From contig NC_133387.1 in NCBI RefSeq assembly GCF_047511655.1, positions 19,462,353 to 19,526,352 on the forward strand: a stretch of 64,000 bases of DNA, written 5' to 3'. Made by a program: the position numbers and the translations under genes. Positions 34,536-46,878 of the stretch are shown one piece after another. This DNA is from Castor canadensis (taxonomy: Eukaryota; Chordata; Mammalia; Rodentia; Castoridae). The first letter of the stretch is position 1. Every line of letters starts with the position of its first letter. The notes below the pieces were generated by a model. It saw nothing but the letters and a program-made list of their open reading frames with translations, made no database searches and was not told the origin of the DNA.

Positions 34536-35599
34536 GCAAAGAGGAGAAACCATTAGAAAATGCAGGATTTGTCCCACCCTGTTTTCTCCCTCTCAGCCCA
34601 CCCACAGCTCCCTTCTCATCTCTTATGTTCTGAAGAATCCAGTACCTGATTAATTTTTTTCTCCCTTCTCCCAGATGCAATGTGATCACAGGGTCATTAC
34701 CATCTTTTTTTTTTTTTAATTGTAAAAGTTTCTGTTGATCCAGCATTTGAGTGACACTGTTGAATGTTTCTGAAAAAAAAATGCCTTTTTAAGGAGAGGA
34801 AAAAAAATCAAAGGGCAGTCTCGATACTTTTAGAAAATTACTGTTTGTCTGTTGCGCATAATAATGACATAATCTGCTTAGCAGAAAATGACATTTAATC
34901 TATAGGAAAGGTCACGTAAATACATCATCAACTGCAGAGGTTTGAAAACCAGGTTAATTTGAATGAGATTGCTAAACGCATGGGGAAAGCAGTGGTCCTG
35001 GCATCCATCTTGTATTCAGCTAATCACTATTGCAGGAAAAATGCTTTTAATTTAAATTTTAAGTCTTTTGTTGAGTTGATGGGGAGGACTTAATTGTGTT
35101 GTTAACCAAAAGAATTTATTGGAAGTTGATGGCAAGACAAATTGATACTGTAGTAGTAACTGGCCTATTGCTAAAGAGTTTATAAGGAAGGGAGAAGTGA
35201 TTTTTTTTTAAGGAGAAAAACATTTTGGCTTTAGATTTAAAGTAAATTCAGGTGTTTTAAAGAAAAAAGTATTCACAAATTTAATACCTATACAAGTACA
35301 AGAGCTGAACTATAAGTGATTTCTTCACTCTTTCTCCTCTGTCAGAATCTTTTTTTCTTTGACCTTAAATCCACCTGATGAGGGCACTCTGAGATAGCAC
35401 TGCTCTGGGGCCATCTGATCACCAACAGGAGCAAATCTCTGACCTTGCCTGCAGCTTTTACTTAACCCTGTAGTTTCTGGACGTTTGTGCAGTATTGAAA
35501 AGACAGGAGAAAAGAAAACAAAAACCTGGTTATAACCTGATGCTAAAACTAAAAACAAGGAAATGTACCTCTTTCTTCAGAATTAAAACTAAAATCTTA

Positions 35600-35605
35600 A
35601 ATAAA
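35600..35605 (+). terminator. CNOT4: Candidate proximal poly(A) signal of long isoform
   Basis: AATAAA with a GT/T-rich downstream element beginning about 25 nt later; best-formed signal after the 34533 stop. Confidence 0.5.
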
Positions 35606-36414
35606 ACAGAAAACTTGATGATGACCCTTGTTGTTTTTGTTTTTCCAATTTACTGCTTTCGAGTTTGGAACATTTTGTGACAAAGTGCCATAAGACGTTT
35701 CCACTTGATTTCACATCTTCAGCAATAGAGAGGATATGTTTAGAGGAAGAAGTTAGAAAACAAAATAAAACTGCTGTCAGTCACTGCCATTTTTGAAGAG
35801 CAGCCATCTTGTCCTCATGTTGCTCCTCTTCCAGTGACTTTAAGGAGCTGAGAGCTCTCCCTGCTATTGTAACTGTAAGCCAGACCTTCCCGACTGTGAA
35901 GACCCGTGCCAGGGGTGGGTTCCTGACATACTGACGTGTTGGTTCACTTGGGGAGGCCTGGCAGGAGCAGCAGCTAATGTGCACACAAGTAGCACCACTT
36001 AGTGAGTGCCGGGATTAGGAGAATGGGAAGCACTGAAATAAACAATGCACAGGTATATCTGCCATGACCAGTGCATATCATGGAGAGATGATCACACTAC
36101 TGAGCAGAAGAGAGAGGGATAAAAATTAAATGTTCCCTTCCAGAGCCCAAGAAGTCTGTGTGGTTTGTATGTCTTACTTGGGACTGCATTCAAAAGTTGT
36201 CATCCTATTAGCCCTGCCCATGAAAGAAATTTGCAGGATAAATCAAGTAGCTTCAAAGTAAAGTACCTTTAATTTGTTGAAGAAAAGCAGTTTTTGAGAT
36301 ATTAATATGATATTGTCAAACATCATCATAAATAGAGACTAACCAAGAGGATAGTAAAATGTTTTGTAAAATTAGCCAAAATTTTGCTGTGCTAAGAAAG
36401 GAGAGGACTAGGAC

Positions 36415-36488
36415 CCAAGGGTGTGGCTCAAGTGGTAGAGCCAGCAGGCATGAGTTCAATTTCCCAGTACCACCAAAAGAAAGAAAGT
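36415..36488 (+). mobile_element. tRNA-derived SINE, shortened
   Basis: GGGTGTGGCTCAAGTGGTAG, then a deletion of the middle, CATGAGTTCAATTTCCCAGT and ACCACC with a GAAA-type tail. Confidence 0.9.
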
Positions 36489-36988
36489 TTAAAAAAAGAA
36501 CTAGAAACTGCATGCGTCTTTGTTCTGTGAATAGGCTTCAGTCTCTTTAACCTTCATGTTGCACTATGAAGTGATGGACCAAGACAAATAATTCTGGAAG
36601 CAGTGGCTTATAATTGAGGCCTTTGGGGGTGGGGGGCAGATCGGGAATCCTGAGATGGGTATTAATAAAATTACTGCTTTTTCTATAAAAGAAGGGAACC
36701 TTGCAAGGCTGTGATGTAATTTTGTGTTCATGTATACAGAAGACTATAAAAAGTATGGCCATCATTTAAAGAATGAAAATAAATGATAATGACCTGTGTT
36801 CCTAACAATCAGATTAAAAATAGAACCCTCGATATTTTAACAGCCTGCTGGGTGCCTCCTTCCAATTCCTCTTTCCTTACCCCTCCACAAATAACCACTA
36901 TCTTGATTTCTGTGTCAGTCTTCAGAGTTTTGCCAGCTACTATGTATATATTCTGGAATAATGTATTGTTTGGTTTTGAAAAGCTAGT

Positions 36989-36994
36989 AATAAA
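36989..36994 (+). terminator. CNOT4: Candidate distal poly(A) signal
   Basis: AATAAA followed by AGCTGTGTAAGG; 2.45 kb after the stop codon. A second AATAAA lies at 36778. Confidence 0.35.
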
Positions 36995-37724
36995 CCAAGT
37001 CTAGCTGTGTAAGGAAAGCACAATATTGTCTTAAGATATAGGCTTTTTAGGAGAGGACAAACTAAACAAGAGTCTCTGGGTCATAATTTGGCCTTAGCTT
37101 CTCTGGTAAGTGTTAAAAGGCTATTTGGGAGAAAGCAGTAGGCAGGGTCACAAGTGAGTCCTGGAAAACAGGACTTACCAGTTGAGCACCCCGTCCTGTT
37201 TACAGAAATATGATCTGGGGGAGTGGTGTGCTATTTTCTGGACCTAACCTCACCATGGCTTCTCTTTAGTCTTCTGGGGTAAATTATAAAGCACAATCCT
37301 TAAGGGTGAGAATGGGGTTTAAAATAAGGGTCAGCTGACCAATTCAGTGGGACATGGAAGAGAGAATAAGGTCACATTCAACTTGATCAAAATAGGAGTA
37401 CAGAAAACCTGGATCAAACTGACTTAGGCACCTTGTTGGCAGTGGGAATCTCCCTATGCCTGTCTGCTGGGTCACAGTCCAAACTTGGGGTATGGCAGTC
37501 ATTCCAAAGATTTCTCTTCCCTTTCTTAACCCCTCTTTGTTTTCTTATATCCCAAACTGTAGTCTTTTTTTTTTTTTTCATTTTTTTAAAATCTCATACT
37601 TTGCTGGAGTGACGTTCTCCAGTAATTTCTTGAGAAAAGGTACATGAGAAATATTTTAATCACACGTCTGAAATTAACATTTATTTTACTGTCTCAGTTT
37701 GGTGGATACAAGTATTTTGGTGGA

Positions 37725-37940
37725 AAGAGGGCTGCTGGTACTGGGATTTAAACTCAGGGCTCCATGCTTGCAAAGCAGGCACTCTGCTGCTTGAGCCACA
37801 CCTACAGCCCAATTTACTCTGGTTATTTTGGAGATGGGGTTTCACAAACTGTTTGCCTGGGCTGGTCTCAAACTGCATCCCTCCTGATCTCAGCTCCCCA
37901 AGTAGCCAGGATTACAGATGTGAGCCACTGGTGCCTGTTG
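37725..37940 (-). mobile_element. Composite SINE, minus strand, one 7SL unit
   Basis: tRNA-like part (TACTGGGATTTAAACTCAGG, TTGAGCCACACCTACAGCCC), then a reversed 7SL-like unit (GATGGGGTTTCAC, GCTGGTCTCAAACTGCATCC, TTACAGATGTGAGCCACTGG). Confidence 0.9.
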
Positions 37941-38139
37941 TCTTTCAGAATTTTGAAAGTAGTATTTATCATGATCTTGCTTTCAGTATTGCTACTGAAT
38001 ATCCAAAGCCACTCTTACCCTTTGTATGTACTCTGCTTTTCTCCTCTGGAAGCTGGGAGAAAATTTTGAAACGATGTTATTAGGTGTAGCTGTTTTAACT
38101 CATTGTGCTAGACACTGGGGACATATAGTAGACCTATTT

Positions 38140-38466
38140 TACTTAGCAATTCTGGTTCAGAGCCTCATGTTTTCTAGGCAGACACTCTACCACTTAAGCC
38201 ATGCCCCCAGTCTTTGTTTACTTTACTTTCCAATACAGTCTTGCATTGTTGCCCAGGACCAGCCTTGGACCACGATCCACCTACCCATGCCACCCGTATA
38301 ACAAGGATCACAATATAGGATCACAAGGCACTTGCAACTTCACCCAGCTCATTTGTTGAGATGGGGTTTTGCTGGTTTCTTGCCTGGAGCTGGCCACAAA
38401 ATGCAGTATTCCAGATCTCTATTGCCTGAGTGGCTGGGATTACAGATGTGAGCCACTGTGCCTGGC
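38140..38466 (-). mobile_element. Composite SINE, minus strand, two 7SL units
   Basis: tRNA-like part ends AAGCCATGCCCCCAGTC. A first reversed 7SL-like unit holds CATTGTTGCCCAGGACCAGC. A second holds GAGATGGGGTTTTGCTGG and GGATTACAGATGTGAGCCAC. Confidence 0.85.
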
Positions 38467-38659
38467 ATTAATAGGCTTTTTAGATGTGTCCACTCATGTC
38501 CAGCTCTGGAAAATGGTTTTGATTAATCTTGAATTTCTTAAACTTACTTTCTCTGTTCTCCCTTTCTAAAAATCATATTATTCAAATATTGGACTTTTTG
38601 TACTTTTCTTACCTTTTCCCCAGTTTTCCATCCTTATTTTTTCTATTCTTGTTTTTTTG

Positions 38660-38712
38660 ATGAGACTGGGGTTTGAACTTAGGGTTTCACACTTGCAAAG
38701 GAGGCACTCTTT
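38660..38712 (-). mobile_element. tRNA-SINE fragment
   Basis: GACTGGGGTTTGAACTTAGG and ACACTTGCAAAGGAGGCACT only; the left half of the element is missing. Confidence 0.7.
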
Positions 38713-40440
38713 TGCTCTTCTTTCTAGGAAGTTTTCACTCAACTATTTTCTTATGTGTGTTTCTGTTTCTCTAAGATGGTTTTATCTGTTTGTTTGCTTT
38801 TATCTCAGTGTTCGATATTAGAGCCTTCTCAGATGCTTGATAATTCTCGGTTATCTGCTCATGAATAAGACTAAACACTTGACTGGAAGTGTTGAAAACG
38901 TGGGTGGAGTTTGTTGACTGAGCTCCCCTGTTGGAAGACCTGCACAGTCTTTCAACTGGGAAAGCCCCAGTTGGTCTTGCCTAGGCCAAGGTCTTTAGGC
39001 CTTGTCTGTGCTGATAGATTCTACAAAGAGGAGTCTTATGATGGCTGGCCTAGAGGGTAGGGTCAGTGTTTCAGAGCTATATTGGGAGTCTCCGTTTCCA
39101 TTAAACATATATGTTACCCAATCCCTCTGTTTTAATATCTGCTCATTTGGGAGAAGAGTGACAGAAAGCTGGAAAATAAATCTAGGCCTCTAACTCCCTA
39201 TAACAGCTTTCTTAGAAATCTTTATTTAGCCTCATGCCATACGTTTTCATCCCTGGCTTTAGGGTGCCTCCTATTGCCAGTTTCTGTGCCCTTGAGGATT
39301 TTTGTGATAAAATGGGATTGGATCTCAGCTTTGCCTACTGTAGCTTGAGGTTGGACTAAGAGTCTACAAACGGTCTTTATAGGTCCCCACATTTTATTTC
39401 TGTTCTGTCTTATTGTATATTTTTCTATTATTCTAACTTTGGTAGATTTTTAGGAAGAAATGAAATGAGGTATGTAGGTTTAACCTCCCATCTTAGCCCA
39501 GACTTTTGCTTTAATTTTACAAACTAATAGGCATAATTTGTCAGGAAAAATACAGAGGGAGCATTATGTTTTGCTGTTGGCCAATGATTTCTAGCTACCA
39601 TGTTCCTCAGTGTGAATGGCATCTACCATCTTTGTTTTGTTTTTTGTTGTTTTACATTGAAATGGTTTCTCTTTTTGACATTCTCTTTCCCTATGAAGCT
39701 CTTTTGATTTACAGTCAATAGTTTGTTTTCTGAAAGTAATCATTCAGAGGATTATTAAATATTAGGCTGGATGTTAAAGGCAAAGTTTACTGTGGTTTTA
39801 TGGGCATTCTAAGTCAGATGGATGTGGGTCATTTTCTATACTTAACTGAATTAGAACAGTTCTAGAAATTGCAGACAAGTCAAAAATAGCCTACTCTTAA
39901 CTGTATATAAATCGTATTCTCAGAATAGGTAAAACTGTCAACAATGTATTTCCACAGGGATTCTGCTGCAATAACATAAAAATCTAAATTCAGTTAGAGC
40001 TCTCCAACAAAGTTTGCATAAACTAAGACACAGGGTGTACTGCACATCATTTCTATCAAAGTTTTACTAATATCATTTGATTTAAAAATCCCTATTATTA
40101 GATTATGTAAATTTTTAAAAGTCAGAAAGCTTATATAACTTACATATAATTGTGAGATATGTCCTTTCAGATCTAGCTACTCTTTTCCCAAGTGATCTTA
40201 TCCAAATGAAAGATGATTGAGGTTATAAGTGTGAAATTTGGAGAAAAAAAATCAAAAACAGGTGTTTATTTTGTCACTAAAATCAGTACTCTCTTTGTAC
40301 TTAATAAAAAAATTGTTAATTTAGTTCAGGCTTCAGACACTCATGGGCAGTTTCCTAATAGAACTGCCTTTGGCAACACATTAAAAAATTGTTTCTGAGC
40401 AAATTAAGGAAATAGAATTTTTTTAAATGTCACTTTAAGA
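38713..40440. other. Intergenic, nothing recognised
   Basis: No coding exon, RNA gene or clear repeat. A short 7SL-like scrap (CACCTGTAGTCCCAGCTACC) follows at about 40458. Confidence 0.4.
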
Positions 40441-40599
40441 TCCAGGCACAATGGGAGCACCTGTAGTCCCAGCTACCAGGAAGGAACAGTGCAAGATAGT
40501 TGTTTCCAAATATTTGAAGTACAGTTATATAAAAAAGGAAATAGGATAAGGACGTAATTGTAACTAAGATGTGGAAGAGAGATTTGGGCTTAATTTTGT

Positions 40600-42130
40600 C
40601 CAAATTTTATAAAGTATATGCTTTGGGCTGGGCATTATGCCAGGTGCTTCAGGAGGTAGAAAAATAAGATGACACCTGCTCTCACATTGAAAAGTTTTTG
40701 TATGGTCAGCTCTAAAACAAGGCTGAATGTGAGAGTTTCAGAAGGGCAAAGTGTCAAGGTAGCTCAAAGAAGTGACAGCTTTGGATAAATAGAGACTTGG
40801 CTGGTGGGAGGTGATGGAGTAGCTTCTGAACAATGAGGCTGCTTGGGGCATGTTTAGGCATTGTGTCTTCGTTTGGAAAGAACTTGGGGTTGGTATAGGG
40901 GACTTGCGAGAAAGAAGATCAGAGTGGTGAGTCAGGCTCTGCTTCTGTGGAAGACAAGGCACTGTCAGTTTCTAACGAGGGGGAGACATGATGGAACTGT
41001 GCTTTATAAATATACAGCCCTACTGAAAATGACAAGGGAGACGCTCTGACGTAGGGTTCTTTGGGTCAATAAAAGAACCCCAAAGGAATCTAGAGCTTGG
41101 CTACAAAGAGATTGTCAGTGACCTCCAAAACTGTTTGCAAAATATGGCATTGCATATATTTTTTTTATCAAATTATAAAAAGTCCATGATACAATGAGAA
41201 GTCTATCTAGTAAGCTTAATTGAGGAATAGTCTAGGTAGGGATGGTTTTTGACTGATAGGGGCTTGGAGATGGAAAGAAGGGGAAAGAATGCAGAAAGAT
41301 TTCAGAAGTACTGAAGTTTTGCAAGGTACTGGTCACTGAACACATAGATTTTTTTTTTCTCATTATTCCCTAAACAATGCAGTGTGAACTATTTACACAG
41401 CATTTACATTGCATTAGATATTAGAAGTAATCAAGACATGATTTAAAGTATATGGGAAAATGTGTGTAAATGACATGCAAATATTTTATAGAAAGGACTT
41501 GAGCATTAGATTTTTTTATCCATGGGGGATCCTGGCACCAATCCCCAAGTACCAAGGAACAGCCTGGTACTGGCATCATGCCTAGCTTTCTTTTTGAATG
41601 ATTGAGGGAAAGAAGGAAGTCTTGGGTCATGGTGTGCTATTAAATTTTGTTGGCAGGAATAATCGAGGGGTTGCTTTTAATCTATTGGAGGTACTGGAAG
41701 CCAATTGCAGTGGGTTGAAGAGTGAAGACTATCTAGGGGTTAAAGAACTGGAAATAGTATACTCTGAAGAAGCTTGATAAAGGGATAATAGCAATACATT
41801 TTCAAGGAAAGGAACCTATTCTCCAAAAGGAAATCATAAGCCTGTTAGAAGTCAGAGGAGACATTATTTGGAAAAGTGAATTTGAACAAGAAAACTGAAT
41901 TGAGTGGGAGTTAGGAGTATGTGTGGAGGCTGAGTCTGAGGAAAACAGATACTTTTCCAAGATTACAACAAAAGAAATGAGAGTTTTGAGGTAAAGACAG
42001 GAGGTGTTAAGGCCCCAACAGCTTAGTATAATGAGGGGGCAGGAGGTGGAATTGGGAGCTTGGGGACACATTAAATGTGTATCACTTGGGGGAATGCAAC
42101 AAGAAGAGAAAAGAATGGATTTTTAAAAGA
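40600..42130 (-). mobile_element. L2 LINE, long degenerate block, antisense
   Basis: Starts with reversed L2 3'-end sequence (GGCATTATGCCAGGTGCTTC, ACACCTGCTCTCACATTGAA). It continues with reversed internal L2 features (AGAAGTGACAGCTTTGGATA, GGGAGACATGATGGAACTGT, TTGGAGGTACTGGAAGCCAA). Homology is patchy, so the limits are approximate and more than one fragment is possible. Confidence 0.55.
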
Positions 42131-42671
42131 GGGTAAACAAAGTAGCAAGGACCACTAACAAAGGTTAGAATATATGTACAGTGAGCCCAATTGGAATAAT
42201 TTAATGTTGCCTAGAATTTCCCATCAGTCTTAGAAAACAAGAAGAGAAAGAAAGTGCTGGAGCTTACCAGAAGCTTCTGGCAAAGAGAACTGGCAGAAAA
42301 TCTGGAGCTGGGGCATGGTGAGGGGCCAAGGTATCCAAGTGCTCACCATGAGGTCTAGGCCTATAGAAGGCTAACAGCAGAGTGCATTCCTCAATCCTGC
42401 TTTCCATTTCCTGGAAAGGGATGGTACCAGAAGGGTACACAGAAGTTACACAGCCTACTCCACAGTCAGAAGCAGCCATATTAGGGAATGCCATATCAAA
42501 TAACAAGATGGATCCCTATATGATCCCTAAAGCTTCTTTCAGAATTTAAGATTTTATGATAATTTGGGAATTATTGTAGATCCCCACAATAACTTAGAGT
42601 TCAAAATTAAGTGTAAAATTCAATAGAGTGTACACACAATACATTCTTTTATTAAAAAAAAATCACCATGC

Positions 42672-42798
42672 AGCCAGGTGTAATCAGAATATATCAGAAT
42701 GTAATCCCAGCATGCTGGAACTCGAGGCAGGAGGATAGCAAGTTCCAGGCCAGCCTAGACTATACAGTGAAAACCTTTGTCAAAAAAAAAAAAAAGGA
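42672..42798 (+). mobile_element. 7SL-like (B1-type) SINE monomer
   Basis: CAGCCAGGTGTAATCAGAAT, a small insertion, TAATCCCAGCATGCTGGAAC, GAGGCAGGAGGATAGCAAGT, CAGGCCAGCCTAGACTATAC, then an A14 tail. Confidence 0.9.
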
Positions 42799-43400
42799 AG
42801 CAAGCAAACATTGGTAAAAGTATAGAGAAATTAGATCTCATGCACCTTTGATATGATTATAAATTTTTAAAGTGAATTAATAATATGAGATTGAAAATTG
42901 CCCATTCACTTCATCTCAATTCCCCTTCTTGCACTTGAACACATACGTGTTCATTATTGCATTGTTTATAAGAGGAAAAAATTAAAACAGCCTATTCAAT
43001 GCTCATTAATAGTAAGTATGTTAGGCCTTCATACTGTGGAACTTCATGAGAAGATAAAAGAATGATATGAATGTCTACATAGAAGATCCACAAGACACAC
43101 TGTGAAAAGATGACATCCATAGTATTCTGCCATTATGTTAAACACACACATAAAGTAAACAAAATTATATATTTATATGTACCTACGTATATGCAAGAGT
43201 ATTTTATGCAAAAGTACATGTACTCTGCATATAAATATATTTGCAAATATATGCAGAGTTCATGACAAATAGTAATAGCAATTAACCCTATGAAAAGGAC
43301 TGAGATGTGGTTGGGGTTGGCAAGGTGACATCAAGGGGCATTTCTTGCAGTACCTTTATCACTGAATTTTTTTAAACCACGAGAATGTATTTAGGTATTA
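42799..43400 (+). mobile_element. Old L1 3'-region fragment
   Basis: Segments such as GTATAGAGAAATTAGATCTC, TTCATTATTGCATTGTTTAT, CTTCATACTGTGGAACTTCA and GATCCACAAGACACACTGTG follow the order of L1 ORF2-end sequence (cached in many old L1s). It is strongly diverged and not coding. Confidence 0.55.
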
Positions 43401-43560
43401 CAAAATGAAAATTTATAACTAAAAAATTCTGACAATGCTTTGAAAGAAAAGTAAGTGTACAATGGAGACACTGCTTTTCATTAAGGCATGAGAATGTAAA
43501 AGTGTATGCTCTTAGAGTGCAGGCACCATGGTTAACTTTATTACTTCTGCCCAAGAGACG

Positions 43561-43618
43561 ATGGATGGATGGATGGATGGATAGATGGATGATGGATGGG
43601 TGGATGATGAATGGAAGA
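43561..43618. repeat. (ATGG)n microsatellite
   Basis: Tandem GGAT/ATGG units with some variation (ATAGATGG, GGGTGG). Confidence 0.95.
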
Positions 43619-44149
43619 GATAGCATGAGAAAGTAACCTGAAAATCAAAATCTGAAGTATAAGGAACCAGACACACCAACTCCACCAGCAGGGGAAGGCC
43701 ATGTGTCAGCATGTGAAGACCCTAACATGGGGACTGGGCATCTGCCACTGAAAGCAGCCCATGTTTCTCAGTGCACAATTGTTGAGGAGGAGTGTGATGT
43801 GAGATGAAGCTCATGAGTTAAGCAGAGGCCTGCTGGTTCATGGCTCTAATAGCTAGCCACATGCAATTTTACTTGATCCTGAGAGTGATAGCTATATTGT
43901 GGCAAAGATTGAGGTGTCCCTGAGGGATGTGTGTACACAGCATAACAACAAAAAGCAGCATAGTATGGTTTGACTTGTTCCCAGGCACAGTGAATGGGTG
44001 ATGAGTGTTAGGACTTGGTTCTTAGAGTTATCAGACCACATTCTGTCCAGTTGGTATCTGAAGATTTTGGTTGTTGTTGGACTGGAATCAGGGAGATGAG
44101 AATAGTCTATAGAGGAATAGTTTAGACAGAGAGTTGCAGACTGTGACTG

Positions 44150-44335
44150 CATGGGTGTACTTGCCAGTTTTACTGGGTGACATTGGGCAGGGTACTTAAA
44201 TCTCGGAACCTCAGTTTCTCCAAATGTCAAATCAGGATAACAGAATGAGTGCTGTTATCATAGAGTTGTGGGGAGGCTTAAATTTTAAAAAGTACTTCGC
44301 ATTTTTACCTGCTCAATGAATGTTAGAAATTATTA
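44150..44335 (+). mobile_element. MIR, nearly complete
   Basis: ACTGGGTGACATTGGGCAGG, GTACTTAAATCTCGGAACCT, CAGTTTCTCCAAATGTCAAA, CATAGAGTTGTGGGGAGGCT, TGCTCAATGAATGTTAGAAA: the MIR consensus order through to its 3' end. Confidence 0.88.
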
Positions 44336-44554
44336 AAGTGTTCTATTGCTGCTGGTACAAGAGAGAGCAGTGGCTTGAGGGAGCTGGGATATTTATGCCA
44401 GAAAAAGAGAGTGCACCACCCACAAATATTTGAAGAAGAGGAATTAGACATTTTTTGTAGGTCCCATCATAGACAATTAAGACTTATGGGAAAAGATTAA
44501 CAGGATTCAATGTAAGAAAGACCTAACATGGCTCAGGACTGGCATAAAAGAAAG

Positions 44555-44895
44555 TTTTGTGTTATTATTACAAAATAACTGAGATAATTAACTTATAAAG
44601 ATAAAAGGCTTATTTTGACCCATGGTTCTGAAGTTCAGGTTCAAAATCAGGCTGCCCTGATGAAGATAGTACATCACAGTGTATGGTGGAATGAACCACT
44701 TACATGCCATGTGTCAGGAATCAAAAGAGAGAAAGGGAGAGACTGGGGTCCCCAAAACCCCTTTGAGGTGCAAGCCAATGGGCTAAGGACCTCCAACAGG
44801 CTTCACCTCCCAAAGGTTCCACTACCTTTCACTAGCTTCACCCTGGGGACTGACCTTTAAATGTCCTTTGAGGGACACTAATCCAAACTATAGCA
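44555..44895 (-). mobile_element. MaLR-like LTR, antisense
   Basis: CTTATAAAGATAAAAGGCTT, CATGGTTCTGAAGTTCAGGT, CTTCACCTCCCAAAGGTTCC and a terminal AATCCAAACTATAGCA reproduce the order of a reversed mammalian MaLR/ERVL-type LTR. Family not assigned. Confidence 0.45.
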
Positions 44896-45641
44896 GTTGA
44901 TAAAGAGAATTCCTTGCAATTATTGTAAGACTGGACTAAGTGACCTCCAAAGTTCATTCCTAATTTAGAATTCACTTGTGAGTGATGGCATCAAAGAGTC
45001 TTGAAAGTGATTATATGGTAATGCCACATCCTGCTATGAAAGATGTACAATGAAGATCAGGAACCTCCCGAGTCCCAGGCTTTGGCTGAGAGACTGCTAA
45101 ATGAAATAGCAAAGTTACCATTTCATCATGGCCTTGGGGAGACCACAGCACTGCTTGTGACTTCTGTTTCTTCACCTGTGAACCGAGATCACTGTGCTTG
45201 TGTGGCTGCAAGGCTTAAATGAAGTATCATGAATAAAATTCCTCTAAAAACTAAAGCCCAATACAAATGTAAAGACTAAGTGCTGTGACAACTTGCCAAG
45301 AAAAAATTTTTTTTTTCATGAAATTCTGCAGCTGTGCTTTATGCTGTTGGCTGTTGGCTGCATGGATTTCTTTTGTGTTAGGAGAGAACCATCAAGACAG
45401 CCTCCACAGGCCACACTACTCTGGACCTCAGTCCTGGAAGAGGCACACTACCATTTCCCTGCAAAAAAGAACTTCAGATCAAGGCCCTCAGGTATGAATT
45501 TTTCTCAACAACCCTCCTGGGGGAAACTAATGCTTGGTGCTTGATTGCCTCAGATGATCAAGTTGACAGCTTTGAATAATTACCCTGATTATATTTGACA
45601 TGAAGAGTTACTGATCTTAATCAGATGTGTGTATTCAACTG

Positions 45642-45643
<2 letters not shown>

Positions 45644-45682
<39 letters not shown>
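45644..45682. repeat. (CA)n microsatellite
   Basis: Perfect CA run of about 39 bases. Confidence 0.95.
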
Positions 45683-45683
<1 letters not shown>

Positions 45684-46159
45684 GCTAGGAAAATTGGGGA
45701 GACAATACCCCTTTAATCTGGTGTTATGGAATTTTGTGCCAAAGAGGCCTTTTAGGGACCACATAGTGGGCCCTGTATAACCAGAAAAGACAATTTTAAC
45801 CCAGGATAGATAGACAGAAATTATGTATATTTATTCATTGAATGTACCCACCAGCTAGAATGCCTAGGATGAGAAGACATGCTTCTAACTACTAAGAAAG
45901 TCATAGGCTCAAAAAGGTGTGACTGACATAAACGTTTTTTTCCCCACTGCGCAACCTACTTCAGTGCCAGTAACCTACAGGCAGAGGCTAGGCAGTGGTT
46001 CAAAGCCAGTTTGAAATGGGACACTATGAGAGACCCAGGGGATGGGCCTCATTCAATAAACATTTCTTAAAGCCTTTTAACTGTGAAATGTAAGACATAA
46101 TGAAAACCACATCAAGCCTTGGCATGTGGAGCAGTGCAGTAATGTGGCAGAGGGAGGAA

Positions 46160-46350
46160 CACATTCAGCCACGGAGGATGAATCAGCCTCAGAGGAGTGG
46201 AAATGAGCCAGACCATGCAGGACAAGCAGAATTTGCTAAGTGAAGGCCAGAGATTTGGAGCAGGATGCAGAGAAATGGAAGGCATATGGCATTCCAAGCT
46301 GGGGATGTGGCAGGTGCAAAGATAGTGACAAAAGCAATGTGAAAGGGGGT
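46160..46350 (-). mobile_element. Probable L2 fragment, antisense
   Basis: GAGCCAGACCATGCAGGACA, GGCATTCCAAGCTGGGGATG and GCAGGTGCAAAGATAGTGAC resemble reversed L2 3' sequence (GCATTCCAGGCAGAGGGAAC...GCAAGTGCAAAGG). Confidence 0.45.
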
Positions 46351-46364
46351 TAAAAAGTGAATAG

Positions 46365-46860
46365 ATGATCTCACTTACATGTCAAGTCTAAAAATGTTGA
46401 GGGGCTGGGGATGTAGCTTAGTGGTAGAACACACGCTTAGCATTTGCAAGGCTCTAGGATTTAAAAAAAAAGTTAAGCTCATAGAAGTAGTGAGTAGAAT
46501 GGTCATTGAGCAGAGGCTGGCGGGGTGGGGGTAGATGAGGAGAAAGAAGATGTCCATCACAAAGGGAAAAAATTTCAATTACACAGGAGCAGTCAGGTCT
46601 CATGTTCTATTATAGAGCATGGTGACTATTATTAACAGTAATGTGTCACATATTTCATAATCCCTGGAACAGTAGATTTTAAACATTCTCACACAAGGAA
46701 ATGGTAAGTGTGAGATGTGCCGGATTCAGCAATTAGCTTATTTCATCATCCCACAATGTATACAGGTCATAGCATCATATTGCACCCCATAAATATATAC
46801 AATTATTATTTGTTGATTTTAAAGGAAATAAAATTGAATTTAAAAAAGTGAATGAGATGC
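46365..46860 (+). mobile_element. L1 3' end (L1MA-like), split by an ID SINE
   Basis: GATGATCTCACTTACATGTC, GTAGTGAGTAGAATGGTCAT, GCAGAGGCTGGCGGGGTGGG, CATGGTGACTATTATTAACA, GCACCCCATAAATATATACA and ATTATTATTTGTTGATTTTA follow the L1MA 3' UTR to its A-rich end. Confidence 0.85.
46401..46473 (+). mobile_element. ID-like SINE inserted in L1
   Basis: GGGGCTGGGGATGTAGCTTA, GTGGTAGAACACACGCTTAG, CATTTGCAAGGCTCTAGG, then an A9 tail. The tail half of the core is shortened. Confidence 0.88.
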
Positions 46861-46878
46861 AGCAATGACAAGAAATGA

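Larger units (their letters stand above)
34536..37010 (+). other. CNOT4: 3' UTR of the long CNOT4 isoforms (end uncertain)
   Basis: No frame continues after the TAG. Canonical AATAAA hexamers occur at 35600, 35764, 36037, 36778 and 36989. The first is followed within 30 nt by a GT-rich run (CTTGTTGTTTTTGTTTTT, about 35629-35646), the best local arrangement. The last lies just before recognisable intergenic repeat territory. Which sites are used cannot be told from sequence. A SINE (36415-36485) sits inside the distal part. Confidence 0.5.

Noticed and set aside
43561-43618. Regularly spaced short repeats as a CRISPR-like array
   Set aside because: Simple (ATGG)n microsatellite in mammalian DNA; no unique spacers.
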